Assembly (NCBI GenBank): GCA_008501635.1
Contig: QQUJ01000017.1
Coordinates: forward strand, 248,001 to 312,000
Length of the DNA: 64,000 nt
Origin: Pseudomonadota bacterium
GTDB lineage: Bacteria > Pseudomonadota > Gammaproteobacteria > QQUJ01
Direction: 5' to 3'
Position numbers and translations under genes: made by a program. A model generated the notes under the pieces. It worked only from the letters and a program-made list of their open reading frames with translations, ran no database searches and was not told the DNA's origin. Positions 53,974 to 63,701 of the stretch are shown here, piece by piece (position 1 is the stretch's first letter; each line of letters opens with the position of its first letter).

Positions 53974-54438
53974 CTACATCTCCTCTTTCATCACGTTGCA
54001 GACCTCTGCCCCCGTAATACGCAACAGCTGGTCGTAGCGCATCGGCACGCCCGAGGCATCGGTTCCGGCGGCGGGGTAGATGGTGTCATAGTCACCAAGC
54101 CCTACATCCACAAAGAGCGGCAGCGCCTCGTGGCCGAAGGGGCAGACCGCGCCGGGACGAAAGCCGGTGACCTGCTCCGTCTCCGCCGCGGTCGCCATGC
54201 GGGCGTTGACCCCCAGGGTATTCTTGAGTTTCTTGTTGTCCACGCGCCGGTCGCCCGGGCAGACGATGAGTCGGAAGGCGCCATCCTTGCCCTTGAAGAG
54301 CATCGATTTGGCGATCTGGCCCACCTGGCAGCCGATCCTGGCGGCCGCGAGTTCGGAGGTGGGAGTGCTGCCGGGTTCGAACTCCAGCGGGGTGAGCCGG
54401 TGCCGGGTGAGGATCCGGCGGACTTTTTCTGGGATCAT
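53974..54438 (-). CDS. YbaK/EbsC-family aminoacyl-tRNA deacylase
   Basis: The 154-residue protein has the YbaK fold, with GCQVGQIAKSMLFKGKDGAF and its conserved lysine, and a late FGHEALPLFVD. Members hydrolyse mischarged tRNA (Cys-tRNA-Pro or Ala-tRNA-Pro). It is convergent with the Rieske gene. Which substrate applies is not clear. Confidence 0.87.
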   Translation of the reverse strand: MIPEKVRRILTRHRLTPLEFEPGSTPTSELAAARIGCQVGQIAKSMLFKGKDGAFRLIVCPGDRRVDNKKLKNTLGVNARMATAAETEQVTGFRPGAVCPFGHEALPLFVDVGLGDYDTIYPAAGTDASGVPMRYDQLLRITGAEVCNVMKEEM

Positions 54439-54558
54439 GGCCTGTCTTCACGCTACGATGTTCTGCACCCTAACCAATCGCCGGCGGTTCGCCAAGTCTC
54501 GCACAGCGATCAATGGCTATAGTTCAATGCGAGACCGGCCATTTCTGAAAGGCAAGGT

Positions 54559-55173
54559 ATGTATATCGATCTGCGCACCATGAGCCCCAATCAGGTTTAC
54601 TTCAACATGATCCAGACGCTGATCCCGCGGCCCATCGCCTGGGTGCTGTCGGAGAACGCAGCGGGGGGATTCAATCTTGCGCCCTTTTCCTACTTCAATG
54701 CCGTGTGCAGCGATCCGCCCATCATCATGATCTCGTTGGGCAAGCAACCGGACGGGACGCACAAGGACACGCGCGTCAATATCGAGGCACGCAACGATTT
54801 CGTCGTACACATCGCGCATCGCGAGATGCTCGAAGCCATGAATGCCAGCTCGGCGACCCTGCCACCCGAGGTCTCGGAAGTGGAGCAGCTGGGATTGGCC
54901 ACGGCGCCGATGGAGGGATCGCGCCTGCCGCGCCTCGCCGATTGCCGCATCGCCTACGCCTGCGAACGCCATGAGATCCTGGAGATCGGCAACAGCCCGC
55001 AGTCGCTGATCCTGGGACGCGTCAAAGGTATCTATATCGATGATGCGGTCGTCCACACCAACGCCAAGGGGCGCATCAAGGTGGATGCCGCCGCGCTCGA
55101 TCCCCTGGGTCGTCTGGGTGCCAGCGAATATGCCACCTTTGGCGAGGTGGTGAGCCTCGCGCGCCCCGGGTGA
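54559..55173 (+). CDS. Flavin reductase-like FMN-binding protein
   Basis: The 204-residue split-barrel protein has LIPRPIAWVLSENAAGGFNL and PFSYFNAVCSDPPIIMISLG, the FMN-binding part of the flavin reductase/DIM6-like family. It could reduce flavin for an oxygenase. The ATG at 54559 follows AAAGGCAAGGT. The stop overlaps the next gene by 4 bases. Confidence 0.85.
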   Translation: MYIDLRTMSPNQVYFNMIQTLIPRPIAWVLSENAAGGFNLAPFSYFNAVCSDPPIIMISLGKQPDGTHKDTRVNIEARNDFVVHIAHREMLEAMNASSATLPPEVSEVEQLGLATAPMEGSRLPRLADCRIAYACERHEILEIGNSPQSLILGRVKGIYIDDAVVHTNAKGRIKVDAAALDPLGRLGASEYATFGEVVSLARPG

Positions 55174-55535
55174 TCGGGGTGGTCGAGAACCTTGAGGTTG
55201 ATGATGAAAGGTTGCGCGCCCTGTTGATCGGGCGGCGCGACGAATTGCTGGCGACGGCCGCGGCCGGAGACGATGCGGCCATGGCGGTGGAACTCGATCA
55301 ACAGCGTGTCGGGCGCCTGTCGCGCATGGATGCCCTGCAGTCGCAGGCGATGTCGGTGGAGGCCAAGCGTCGGCGCGAGCAGGAACTGCGGCGCATCAGT
55401 GGCGCGCTGCAACGCCTCGAGGATGGCGGGTATGGCGATTGTGATAACTGCGGCGAACCCATCGCGCGGCGACGGCTGGAGGTCAATCCTGCGGCGACCC
55501 TTTGCATTGGCTGCGCGGGCCGTGCCGAGTCGTGA
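55170..55535 (+). CDS. TraR/DksA-type zinc-finger protein
   Basis: The 121-residue protein has an N-terminal coiled region and the C-terminal zinc finger CDNCGEPIARRRLEVNP...CIGC of the TraR/DksA family. Without the two Asp tip of DksA it may not act on RNA polymerase in the same way. The GTG at 55170 overlaps the upstream stop, so it is translated with the flavin reductase. Confidence 0.85.
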   Translation: MIGVVENLEVDDERLRALLIGRRDELLATAAAGDDAAMAVELDQQRVGRLSRMDALQSQAMSVEAKRRREQELRRISGALQRLEDGGYGDCDNCGEPIARRRLEVNPAATLCIGCAGRAES

Positions 55536-55550
55536 GCCCGCACTGTTGCC

Positions 55551-56012
55551 ATGTCGAGACTTGAACTGAAGATCCCGCCCCTGGCACTTGCCCTGCTCAC
55601 GGCGGCGGCGATGTGGGGGCTTGGCGCATGGACAAAATCCCTGTCGGTCGTTATCCCCTATGGCGCCAGGATTGCGCTTTTGCTGGCGGCGCTGGGTGCC
55701 GTCGTGATTGCTGCGGGGATCGTTTCGTTTCGCGCCGCCAGAACCACCGCCGACCCGCGCTATCCCGGGAAGGCGTCATCGCTGGTTGTTGTCGGGATCT
55801 ACCGCTACTCGCGGAATCCGATGTACCTCGGTATGGCGATTCTGCTGCTGGCTTGGGCGTTTTATCTTGCCAATGGGTTTGCAGCCTTGTTGGTGGTCGC
55901 TTTTGTGATCTACATGAATCGCTTTCAAATCGGGGTGGAGGAGCGATTCCTGAGTGAGCTGTTTGGCGCCGATTACGTGGGCTACACGAACCGGGTGCGC
56001 CGCTGGCTGTAG
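55551..56012 (+). CDS. Isoprenylcysteine methyltransferase-like membrane protein
   Basis: The 153-residue protein has four hydrophobic segments and the RYSRNPMYLGM motif, with a later EERFL segment, typical of the ICMT/PEMT membrane methyltransferase families. It would use S-adenosylmethionine. The substrate is not known. It begins 15 bp after the DksA-like gene. Confidence 0.8.
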   Translation: MSRLELKIPPLALALLTAAAMWGLGAWTKSLSVVIPYGARIALLLAALGAVVIAAGIVSFRAARTTADPRYPGKASSLVVVGIYRYSRNPMYLGMAILLLAWAFYLANGFAALLVVAFVIYMNRFQIGVEERFLSELFGADYVGYTNRVRRWL

Positions 56013-56044
56013 CGGGTCCCGGCTCCTGAGTTACCATTAGGCCC

Positions 56045-56533
56045 ATGCCCCTGTTAGATGACGTAGTCGAGGCCGATCTCCCGGCGATATTGGCCTTGAA
56101 CCAGATCTCCCAACCCCACGTGAGCAGCCTGACGCTTGATGCGCTGCGCCAGCTCCGGGAATGGTCTGCCTATTTTCGAGTAATGCGCGACGGTGAGGTG
56201 CTGGCGGGCTTTCTGCTGGCCCTGCGCGAAGGGCAACCCTACGCGAGCCTCAATTACCGCTGGTTTGCGCAACGTTACGTTCAGTTCGTCTATATTGATC
56301 GGGTAGCGGTGGCGAAATCGCACCATCGGCGCGGCCTGGGTGCCTTGCTCTACGAGGATCTGCACCGGTTCGCGGCGCGACAAGCGCCCCTGGTGGCGTG
56401 TGAAGTGAACACCCGCCCGCTGAATGAGGTATCTTTGGCCTTTCATGAGCGCATGGGCTATCAGCCGGTAGGCAGCCAGGAGACCGAAGGCGGAACCAAG
56501 ACGGTTGCCATGATGGTCCGCCCGTTCAGCTGA
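56045..56533 (+). CDS. GNAT-family acetyltransferase
   Basis: The 162-residue protein has the acetyl-CoA-binding segment VDRVAVAKSHHRRGLGALLYEDL shortened here to the RRGLGALLYEDL loop, and a late NEVSLAFHERMGY. It is a standard GNAT N-acetyltransferase of unknown target. The ATG at 56045 follows a weak binding site. It stands alone. Confidence 0.85.
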   Translation: MPLLDDVVEADLPAILALNQISQPHVSSLTLDALRQLREWSAYFRVMRDGEVLAGFLLALREGQPYASLNYRWFAQRYVQFVYIDRVAVAKSHHRRGLGALLYEDLHRFAARQAPLVACEVNTRPLNEVSLAFHERMGYQPVGSQETEGGTKTVAMMVRPFS

Positions 56534-56574
56534 ATACGCATAACTAGAAGAACGCAGAGTCCAAGGCATCGATT

Positions 56575-57384
56575 GTGAACAGCGCAGCACACAAAGAGCA
56601 CGCCTCCTCCGTCGACGGGCGTCTGCCGGCCCTAGTGTTGGAAAACATCCACAAACGCTTCGACAAGCTCGAAGTGCTCAAGGGAGTTTCCCTTACCGCG
56701 CACGACGGCGATGTCATCTCGATCCTCGGTAGCAGCGGCTCGGGCAAGAGCACGCTGTTACGGTGCATCAATCTGCTGGAGCAACCCGACGCCGGCCGCA
56801 TCTGGGTCAACGGCGAAGAGATCGCGATGAGCGAGTGCAAAGGCGGTGGAATGGAGCCTTCCGACAAGCGTCAGGTGGAGTCGATCCGCGCGCGTCTGGC
56901 GATGGTGTTCCAGAGCTTCAACCTGTGGGCGCACAAGACCATCCTGGAAAATGTCACCGAAGCGCCGGTGCACGTGCTCAAGCTCCCCAAGGCCGAAGCG
57001 GTCGCGCGTGCCGAGGCGCTGCTCGATAAGGTGGGTATCGCCGACAAGCGCAATTTCTACCCGGGCTCCCTCTCCGGCGGCCAGCAGCAGCGCGCGGCCA
57101 TCGCCCGTGCGCTGGCCATGGAGCCCAGGGTGATGCTGTTCGACGAGCCGACCTCCGCCCTCGACCCCGAGCTGGTGGGCGAGGTGTTGAAGGTGATGCG
57201 CGGGCTCGCCGACGAGGGGCGCACCATGATCGTGGTGACGCACGAAATGGGTTTCGCCCGCGAGGTTTCGTCAGAGGTTATTTTTCTGCACCAGGGTCAG
57301 GTCGAAGAGCAGGGCGATCCCGCCCGGGTCTTCGGTTCGCCGAGGTCAGAGCGCTGCCGCCAGTTCCTGGCCAGCCAGTTATAG
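56575..57384 (+). CDS. Polar amino acid ABC transporter ATPase
   Basis: The 269-residue ATPase has Walker [11 protein letters not shown], the LSGGQQQR signature and the Walker B motif [11 protein letters not shown]. It is of the HisP/ArtP/GlnQ group. It begins with GTG at 56575. The binding protein and both permeases follow in order, giving a complete arginine/ornithine/histidine-type uptake system. The exact amino acid is not certain. Confidence 0.94.
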   Translation: MNSAAHKEHASSVDGRLPALVLENIHKRFDKLEVLKGVSLTAHDGDVISILGSSGSGKSTLLRCINLLEQPDAGRIWVNGEEIAMSECKGGGMEPSDKRQVESIRARLAMVFQSFNLWAHKTILENVTEAPVHVLKLPKAEAVARAEALLDKVGIADKRNFYPGSLSGGQQQRAAIARALAMEPRVMLFDEPTSALDPELVGEVLKVMRGLADEGRTMIVVTHEMGFAREVSSEVIFLHQGQVEEQGDPARVFGSPRSERCRQFLASQL

Positions 57385-57483
57385 CGAAGTTTGTAGAGAG
57401 GTGCCGGCTCACCCCGTGGGAGACCGGTTGGTTTGCAATCACAACAAGTAACAGCTGCGTAAGTATTCAACGAGGAGGATAAG

Positions 57484-58236
57484 ATGAAACAACTGAAACT
57501 GATTTTGATTTCGCTGGCACTGATCGCGGGCGGTAGTGGTGCCGCGCTCGCCGACAGCGTACGCATCGCCACGGAGGGCGCTTACCCTCCGTTCAACATG
57601 AAGAGTGCCAGCGGTGAGCTGGAAGGCTTCGACGTCGATATCGCCAAGGCGTTGTGCGCCAAAATGAACGCCAAATGCGACATCGTCGCCCAGGATTGGG
57701 ACGGCATCATCCCCGGCCTGCTGGCGAAGAAGTACGATGCGATCATCGCCAGCATGTCGATCACCGACGAGCGCAAACAGAAGGTGGCGTTCACCAGTCC
57801 CTACTATTCCAACTATCTGCGTTTCGTCGCCGCCAAGGGCAGCGGCCTGCAGGCGACCGCCGAGGGTTTGAAGGGCAAGAACCTGGGTGCGCAGCGTGCC
57901 ACCATTGCCGCGCAGCATCTGGAAGACAACTTCCGCAAAAGTGCCAGCGTGAAGGTCTACGACACCCAGGAAGCGGCTTATCTCGACCTGAAAGCGGGCC
58001 GCATCGACGCGCTGCTCTCCGATATCTACCCCGCCTACGACTGGATGCAGCAGGCAGACAATTCCGGCTTTGAGTTCATCGGCGACTCCATCGATATCAA
58101 CGACAAGATCGGTATCGCCGTGCGCAAGGGCGACAAGAGCCTGGCCGAAAAATTTGACAAGGCGCTCAAGGAGATTCGCGCCGACGGCACCTACCAGAAA
58201 ATCAACGCCAAGTATTTTCCGTTCGATATCTTCTAG
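57484..58236 (+). CDS. Periplasmic amino acid-binding protein
   Basis: The 250-residue protein has a signal peptide (MKQLKLILISLALIAGGSGA, cut near ALA-DSV) and the binding-protein start IATEGAYPPFNMKSASGELEG. It resembles the ArgT/HisJ (lysine/arginine/ornithine or histidine) family. The ATG at 57484 has AGGAGGATAAG before it, a strong site. It is the second gene of the transporter operon. Confidence 0.93.
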   Translation: MKQLKLILISLALIAGGSGAALADSVRIATEGAYPPFNMKSASGELEGFDVDIAKALCAKMNAKCDIVAQDWDGIIPGLLAKKYDAIIASMSITDERKQKVAFTSPYYSNYLRFVAAKGSGLQATAEGLKGKNLGAQRATIAAQHLEDNFRKSASVKVYDTQEAAYLDLKAGRIDALLSDIYPAYDWMQQADNSGFEFIGDSIDINDKIGIAVRKGDKSLAEKFDKALKEIRADGTYQKINAKYFPFDIF

Positions 58237-58305
58237 ATCGTTTATGGTTGCGGCGCCGGTGGTTGAGTCCACCGACGCCGCAACTTTCGACAGTTTGCTC
58301 AACGC

Positions 58306-59013
58306 ATGTGGGAAATGCTCAGTTTCGGCGATCAGGGCTTTGGCGATGAGATTCTCGCCGGAGCCTGGCTGACGCTGCAACTCGCTGTTGTGTCGCTGGG
58401 ATTCGGACTTGTCCTCGGGCTTGCGGCGGCCTCGGCACGACTGTCACGCTCTCGCCTCGCGCGGGGCGTGGCGCGCGGGTATACCGAGTTGGTGCGTGGC
58501 GTGCCCGAGATGCTGGTGGTGCTGGTGGTCTTCTTTGGCGCGTCGGCATTGCTGCAGACCGTCGTCGGCTGGTTCGGCTACGATGACTATATCGAGGTCA
58601 ACGCCTTTCTCGCCGGCACTTTCGCCCTGGCCCTGGTCTTTGGTGCTTTCGCCAGTGAGGTGCTGCGTGGCGCTTTTCTTGCAGTACCCCAGGGTCAGAT
58701 CGAGGCGGGTATCGCCTGCGGCATGACGCCGTGGCAGGTCTTTCATCGGATACGCCTGCCACAGATGTGGCGTTTCGCCCTGCCCGGCCTTGGCAACCTG
58801 TGGATGGTGTTGCTCAAGGACACCTCGCTGATTTCGGTCATCGCGCTCGATGAGCTGTTGCGCTGGTCCAAGGTGGCGGCCGAAACCACCAAGCAACCCT
58901 TCACCTTCTATGCGGTGGCGGCGCTGATCTACCTGCTGCTGGCCATCGTTTCCGATGGCGCTCGCCTGCGCATGGAGCGCTGGGCGTCACGCGGCGTGCC
59001 GAGGGCGAATTGA
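58306..59013 (+). CDS. Amino acid ABC transporter permease (first)
   Basis: The 235-residue membrane protein has the EAA loop with GIACGMTPWQVFHRIRLPQM, and RGVPEMLVVLVVFFGAS earlier, the pattern of HisQ/ArtQ permeases. It overlaps the next permease by 4 bases (ATGA-type). It forms a heterodimer channel with it. Confidence 0.93.
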   Translation: MWEMLSFGDQGFGDEILAGAWLTLQLAVVSLGFGLVLGLAAASARLSRSRLARGVARGYTELVRGVPEMLVVLVVFFGASALLQTVVGWFGYDDYIEVNAFLAGTFALALVFGAFASEVLRGAFLAVPQGQIEAGIACGMTPWQVFHRIRLPQMWRFALPGLGNLWMVLLKDTSLISVIALDELLRWSKVAAETTKQPFTFYAVAALIYLLLAIVSDGARLRMERWASRGVPRAN

Positions 59014-59708
59014 TGGACTTCGAGATCATCACCCGTTACGGCGACCGTTTGTTCGACGGCACGCTGATCACCCTCAAGCTGGTAGCGCTTGCGTCGGTGG
59101 TGGGGTTGTTGCTGGCGGTGCCGTTGGCATTGGCGCGGGTATCGCGTCGGCGCTGGTTGTGGGTGCCCGCCTACGCCTACATCTATTTCTTCCGCGGCAC
59201 GCCACTGCTGATCCAGCTGTTTCTGATCTACTACGGACTCGGCCAGTTCGAAGCGGTCCGCGGGAGCGCCGCCTGGGCAGTGCTCGGCAACGCCGAGTGG
59301 TGCGGTTTTCTCGGTATGACGCTCAACACCGCCGCCTACACTGCTGAGATCCTGCGCGGCGGCATTCTCGGTGTACCCAAGGGCGAGATCGAAGCGGCAC
59401 GCGCCTGCGGTATGTCCTATGCGCTGATGATGCGCCGTGTGGTACTGTCGCGCGCCGCGCGTATTGCCTGGCCCGCCTATGGCAACGAGGTAATCTTGCT
59501 GATGAAGGGCAGCGCACTGGTGAGTACCATTGCGGTGTGGGATCTGATGGGCGAGACGCGTTCGATCTTCTCGCGCACCTATTCGCTGGATATCTTCGTC
59601 TACGCCGGCATCATCTACTTCCTCATCACCTTCGTGCTGACGCGCGTCTTCACGCGCGTCGAGGATCGCATCAACCGCTATCTCTCGCTGGGTTCCGTCG
59701 GGGCCTGA
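59010..59708 (+). CDS. Amino acid ABC transporter permease (second)
   Basis: The 232-residue membrane protein has FFRGTPLLIQLFLIYYG and the EAA loop with EAARACGMSYALMMRRVVLS, typical of HisM/ArtM permeases. It ends 4 bp before the convergent MFS gene. The gene order ATPase-binding protein-permease-permease is usual for this class. Confidence 0.93.
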   Translation: MMDFEIITRYGDRLFDGTLITLKLVALASVVGLLLAVPLALARVSRRRWLWVPAYAYIYFFRGTPLLIQLFLIYYGLGQFEAVRGSAAWAVLGNAEWCGFLGMTLNTAAYTAEILRGGILGVPKGEIEAARACGMSYALMMRRVVLSRAARIAWPAYGNEVILLMKGSALVSTIAVWDLMGETRSIFSRTYSLDIFVYAGIIYFLITFVLTRVFTRVEDRINRYLSLGSVGA

Positions 59709-59711
59709 CGT

Positions 59712-61085
59712 TCAGCGCTGTTCCTTGCGGCGAAACAGCGTGACGAACTCGTAGACCATACCGATAAAGGCATTGAAGCGCGTGGCGCGAAACACGAAGT
59801 CGTGGGGCGAGATGGCACGCCGCGGTTTGCGCACCTCGCGTACCCGGCGCAGGAACAGCAGCGCTACCGTGAGGCGCGCCGCCGTGGAGATGAGAAAGAT
59901 CCACAACAATGAAGTGGCCAACGTCGGGTCGCCGAACAGGGTGGCGCGGGCCGGCAGCCAATTGAGCAACGCCACACCCAGCAAGCCGCCGAGGAACACG
60001 CCGCCTGCGGTCACGATACTGTGCATGACCACGTAGCCCGAGCGTTGGCTGCGCGGCACCAGATCGAACAGCAGATTGCCCGCGCTCAGACTGAAGCCTG
60101 CCCAGCTCAGACCGGAGAGGCACTGGATCGCTATGAGATACCAGAAATTGTCCGACACGACCCACAGCGCCGGCAGCAGCGGCACCGAGAGGCTGGTCAC
60201 CACCAGGATCAGACGATTGCCGAAGGCATCGCTGATGCGGCCCCAGTAGGTGAGCGTCAGAAACTGCACCAGTACCGCGGTGCCGGTGGTCATCATGAAC
60301 TCAAGGTAGGTGAAGTTGAGATCGCGCAGCATGTAGACCGAGAAGAAGGGCGCCGAGATACCCACCGAGGCCTGCATCAGCGCAAAGTAGGCGGTAAACC
60401 AAAACGCGCCGGTCTGGCGTACGTTGCGGATCCATTCGCGTCCCAGGGGCACGCGCGGCAACGTGCTGCCATGCGCCGGTTCCTGCATGCGACCCAATTG
60501 ATAGACCGAGATCAGGCGGGCGCTGCAGCCGATGCCGAGCAGGAGCGCAAAGCCAATTGCGGTCTGCTCCCATGCTTCGCTCACATGAAGGATCACACCG
60601 CCGGCCACCAGCGCGCTGAACGAGGTGATGGTGGTCCAGCGGGTGCGTCGCCCGAAAAAGCGCCCGCGCCGGCGTTCGGGCACCAGGTCGCCCAACCAGC
60701 TGGTCCACAGCGGGGCGGCGAGATTGGCGCCCGCGAAGTAGAGTGTGAACAACAGCAGCAGCGTGGCGAAGACATGATCACCGGCCAACCAGATGCTGGC
60801 CAGCAAGGGCAGCAGGATCAATCCCTGCAGCAGCGCCGCACCGATGACGACGGGTTTGCGTCGGCCGACCCACTGCGCCAGCAGCGGAGCCAACAGCGCA
60901 ACCAGGGTGCCGAGCAGCGCGGGGAGCGTGGCCAGTATCGCCACCTGCTGAGCCGATGCGCGCATGAACAGTGCAAACGCCGAGAAGTAGGTCTCGCTGC
61001 CACCGGCCATCACCGCGTAGGCCATCCCGTCGCGCACCGAATGGTGCAGCGTGCGGTCGAGTTCGGGGTCCTTGGAATAACGCAT
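59712..61085 (-). CDS. MFS transporter
   Basis: The 457-residue protein has about 12 membrane segments, with LLAQWVGRRKPVVIGAALLQ as the MFS loop 2-3 motif, and a YFALMQASVGISAPFFSVYM region. The substrate is not known. The ATG at 61085 (MRYSKDPELDRTLHHSV) was chosen; the upstream extension is not protein-like. The protein is divergent from the thiamine diphosphate enzyme. Confidence 0.82.
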   Translation of the reverse strand: MRYSKDPELDRTLHHSVRDGMAYAVMAGGSETYFSAFALFMRASAQQVAILATLPALLGTLVALLAPLLAQWVGRRKPVVIGAALLQGLILLPLLASIWLAGDHVFATLLLLFTLYFAGANLAAPLWTSWLGDLVPERRRGRFFGRRTRWTTITSFSALVAGGVILHVSEAWEQTAIGFALLLGIGCSARLISVYQLGRMQEPAHGSTLPRVPLGREWIRNVRQTGAFWFTAYFALMQASVGISAPFFSVYMLRDLNFTYLEFMMTTGTAVLVQFLTLTYWGRISDAFGNRLILVVTSLSVPLLPALWVVSDNFWYLIAIQCLSGLSWAGFSLSAGNLLFDLVPRSQRSGYVVMHSIVTAGGVFLGGLLGVALLNWLPARATLFGDPTLATSLLWIFLISTAARLTVALLFLRRVREVRKPRRAISPHDFVFRATRFNAFIGMVYEFVTLFRRKEQR

Positions 61086-61213
61086 GGCGGTGCGAGTACA
61101 GCGGTACTTGGCGGGTAGGGAATGCAGGGGGTGCAGGATACGCCCCCTGTGCAGCAATCGCCAGTAGGCTACACTTGCACGCCAGCGGTTTTTCAGTAGC
61201 GAATGGAGCGGGC

Positions 61214-62899
61214 GTGGCGACACGGCGAGCGGGTGACAGGCACGGTGGACAGGTGGTGGTGGAGCAGTTGCGGCGCCACGGATGCCGACGTGTTTACACC
61301 GTGCCGGGCGAGAGTTTTCTCGCGGTACTGGATGGGTTGCACGACGCCAACGACATCGAAACCATCGTCTGTCGTCAGGAGGGCGGCGCGGCGATGATGG
61401 CCGAGGCGCACGGCAAGCTCACCGGCGAACCGGGCGTCTGCCTGGTCAGCCGCGGACCGGGTTGCACCAACGCCAGCGCCGGCCTGCACATCGCCCAGCA
61501 GGATTCGACACCGCTGTTGCTCATCGTCGGTCAGGTGCCGCGCTCCATGCTGGGGCGCGAGGCGTTCCAGGAGATGGACCTGGTGCAGTTCTTCACGCCC
61601 CTCGCCAAGTGGGTCGTGCAGGTGGAGGATGCCGATCGTATCCCCGAGTACATGCGCCAGGCCTATTGTCGTGCCACCGCTGGACGTCCGGGCCCGGTGG
61701 CGCTGATCTTTCCCGAGGACATCCTGTCGCAGCTCGTTGCGGCGGCCGAAGTGGCGCCCTACCGCCGCACCGTCAGTCGCTGCGGTATCGACGATATGGA
61801 AGCGGTATTGCAGGTTCTGGAGAAGGCCGAGCGCCCGCTGGCATTGATCGGCGGGCCGGGCTGGAGTCAGGCGAGTGCCGATCATCTGGCCACCTTTGCC
61901 CAGCGCAACTCGTTGCCGGTGGCTGCCACCTTTCGCTGCCAGGATTACTTCGATAACACCCATCCCTGCTACGTGGGCGATGTGGGTTTGGGTATCAATC
62001 CCGAACTGGCACAGCGCGTGCGCGATGCCGATCTCATCCTCGCCATCGGCGCGCGCCTGGGCGAAGCCACCACCTCCGGATATACGCTGCTCGAACCACC
62101 AGTGCCCAGGCAGCGTTTGATCCATGTCCATCCCGCGGGTGAAGAGCTGGGACGGGTCTATCAGCCCACCGTCGCGGTACAGGCCGACAGCGCGGAGTTC
62201 GTCGCCGAGTTGGGCCGCTGCGATCTCGCCGACAGCCGGCGCTGGCGCAGTTGGCTGGAATCGGCACGCCGCGATTACGAGCAGTGGATCGTACCGCAGA
62301 AGACGCCGGGTGCATGCCGGTTGGAAGATATCGTCACCTGTCTGCGCGAAGAACTGTCCACCGATGCCATCATCACCAATGGTGCTGGCAACTACGCAGC
62401 CTGGGTGCATCGCTACTTCCAGTATCGCCGCTACGGAACGCAGCTCGCGCCGCGCAGCGGTTCCATGGGTTACGGTCTGCCGGCCGCGGTCGCCGCCAAA
62501 CTGCAGCACCCGGATCGGCCGGTGATCTGCTTCGCGGGCGACGGCTGTTACATGATGCATGGCCAGGAACTGGCCACGGCGGTGCAGTACGGCGCAAACA
62601 TCGTCGTCATCGTCGCCAATAACGGCCTGTATGGCACCATCCGCATGCACCAGGAGAAGCGCTTTCCGGGGCGAATCGTTGCGACTAAGCTCACCAATCC
62701 CGATTTTGCCGCGCTGGCGCGGAGCTACGGCGCCTTTGGCGCGACGGTGGAACGCAGCGAAGATTTCGCCGCAGTGTTCGCGCAGGCGGTGGCGGCGGAG
62801 AAACCCGCCCTCATCGAATTGCGCACCGACCCCGAGGCGAGCACTCCCCGAATCACGCTGACAGGTCTACAATCAAATCAACCGAATCCGCGGGTGTAG
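61214..62899 (+). CDS. Thiamine diphosphate-dependent enzyme, acetolactate synthase-like
   Basis: The 561-residue protein has the three domains of the ALS/POX family: the activating glutamate in CRQEGGAAMMAEAHGKLTG, the central FAD/nucleotide-like domain, and the GDGCYMMHGQELATAVQYG thiamine diphosphate motif with NNGLYGTIRMHQ. The small subunit IlvN is not next to it, so it is unlikely to be the main acetolactate synthase. It may act on another 2-oxoacid. The GTG at 61214 follows ATGGAGCGGG. A far longer open frame upstream is out of character. Confidence 0.83.
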   Translation: MATRRAGDRHGGQVVVEQLRRHGCRRVYTVPGESFLAVLDGLHDANDIETIVCRQEGGAAMMAEAHGKLTGEPGVCLVSRGPGCTNASAGLHIAQQDSTPLLLIVGQVPRSMLGREAFQEMDLVQFFTPLAKWVVQVEDADRIPEYMRQAYCRATAGRPGPVALIFPEDILSQLVAAAEVAPYRRTVSRCGIDDMEAVLQVLEKAERPLALIGGPGWSQASADHLATFAQRNSLPVAATFRCQDYFDNTHPCYVGDVGLGINPELAQRVRDADLILAIGARLGEATTSGYTLLEPPVPRQRLIHVHPAGEELGRVYQPTVAVQADSAEFVAELGRCDLADSRRWRSWLESARRDYEQWIVPQKTPGACRLEDIVTCLREELSTDAIITNGAGNYAAWVHRYFQYRRYGTQLAPRSGSMGYGLPAAVAAKLQHPDRPVICFAGDGCYMMHGQELATAVQYGANIVVIVANNGLYGTIRMHQEKRFPGRIVATKLTNPDFAALARSYGAFGATVERSEDFAAVFAQAVAAEKPALIELRTDPEASTPRITLTGLQSNQPNPRV

Positions 62900-62948
62900 G
62901 GAGACATCTTCGGCAGCAGGGTAACAATAACAAGCACCGGAGATGGTC

Positions 62949-63152
62949 ATGACTGAAAACGCAGCTCGCTTTTGTGCCCAATGCAGCAACCCGTTCCGTT
63001 GCGGGCGCGACGACGATGGAGGTTGCTGGTGTGCGCGTGATTTCCCCGCGTTGCCGCAGATACCCGCACCGCACCTGCAGGGTTGTCTCTGCCCGGGTTG
63101 TCTGACGCTGGTTGCGACCGATTATCTCAATCAAACCGAGGGGGCGGGCTGA
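62949..63152 (+). CDS. Small cysteine-rich CWC-type protein
   Basis: The 67-residue protein has cysteines in FCAQCSNPFRCGRD, GGCWCARDFP and GCLCPGC, the pattern of the cysteine-rich CWC family, which likely binds zinc. The ATG at 62949 (MTENAA) has GGAG 6 bases before it; the ATG at 62943 is too close to it. It precedes a cytochrome c gene by 19 bp. The role is not known. Confidence 0.75.
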   Translation: MTENAARFCAQCSNPFRCGRDDDGGCWCARDFPALPQIPAPHLQGCLCPGCLTLVATDYLNQTEGAG

Positions 63153-63171
63153 CGCCTGCCGAGGAGTGAGC

Positions 63172-63510
63172 ATGGTAAAACGCAGTGAATCCATAGCGCT
63201 GGCGTTGGGGCTGGGTCTCTTTGGCTTGGCTTCGTACGTGCAGGCAGCGGGTGACGCCAATGCCGCCAAGGGTCTGGTGGCCGACAATTGCGGCAAGTGT
63301 CACGAAACACCCTACTCCAAACCTGGCGAACGCAGTGAAGCCGTCGAAGCGCCCTCTTTCCAGGCCATGGCCAACGATTCCGCCAGTTACTCACCCGAGA
63401 AAATGCGCGCAACTCTACTGCAACCCCACTTCCCCATGCAGCAGTTCATTCTGTCGAAACGCGATATCGACAATATCATCGCCTACCTCGCCAGTTTAAA
63501 GAGGAATTGA
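63172..63510 (+). CDS. Monohaem cytochrome c
   Basis: The 112-residue protein has a signal peptide (about residues 1-26) and one haem motif, CGKCH, at Cys40-Cys43-His44. A methionine in PHFPMQQF or elsewhere may be the sixth ligand. It is a small periplasmic electron carrier. The ATG at 63172 follows GAGGAGTGAGC. Neighbour genes give no partner. Confidence 0.85.
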   Translation: MVKRSESIALALGLGLFGLASYVQAAGDANAAKGLVADNCGKCHETPYSKPGERSEAVEAPSFQAMANDSASYSPEKMRATLLQPHFPMQQFILSKRDIDNIIAYLASLKRN

Positions 63511-63515
63511 GCACC

Positions 63516-63701
63516 ATGGGCGATGTACTGCCATTCACCAAGCCCAGGCTGGCCGACAAGGCCAAGGGTAAGACCATGTGCCGCCATGGTTTTCACAAAT
63601 GGCGTATCGACAAGAACCGTCGCTTCGAAGTGAAAGAGGGCAAGCTGCTCACGGTCTACCGCTGCGAACGCTGCGGTGCCACCAAGCACAAGGCGGAGTA
63701 G
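63516..63701 (+). CDS. Small zinc-ribbon protein
   Basis: The 61-residue basic protein has cysteines in [10 protein letters not shown] and [12 protein letters not shown], which look like a small zinc ribbon. No family role is known. The ATG at 63516 sits a few bases after the cytochrome c stop, with GAGGAATTGAG before it. The stop overlaps the next start (TAGTG). Confidence 0.65.
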   Translation: MGDVLPFTKPRLADKAKGKTMCRHGFHKWRIDKNRRFEVKEGKLLTVYRCERCGATKHKAE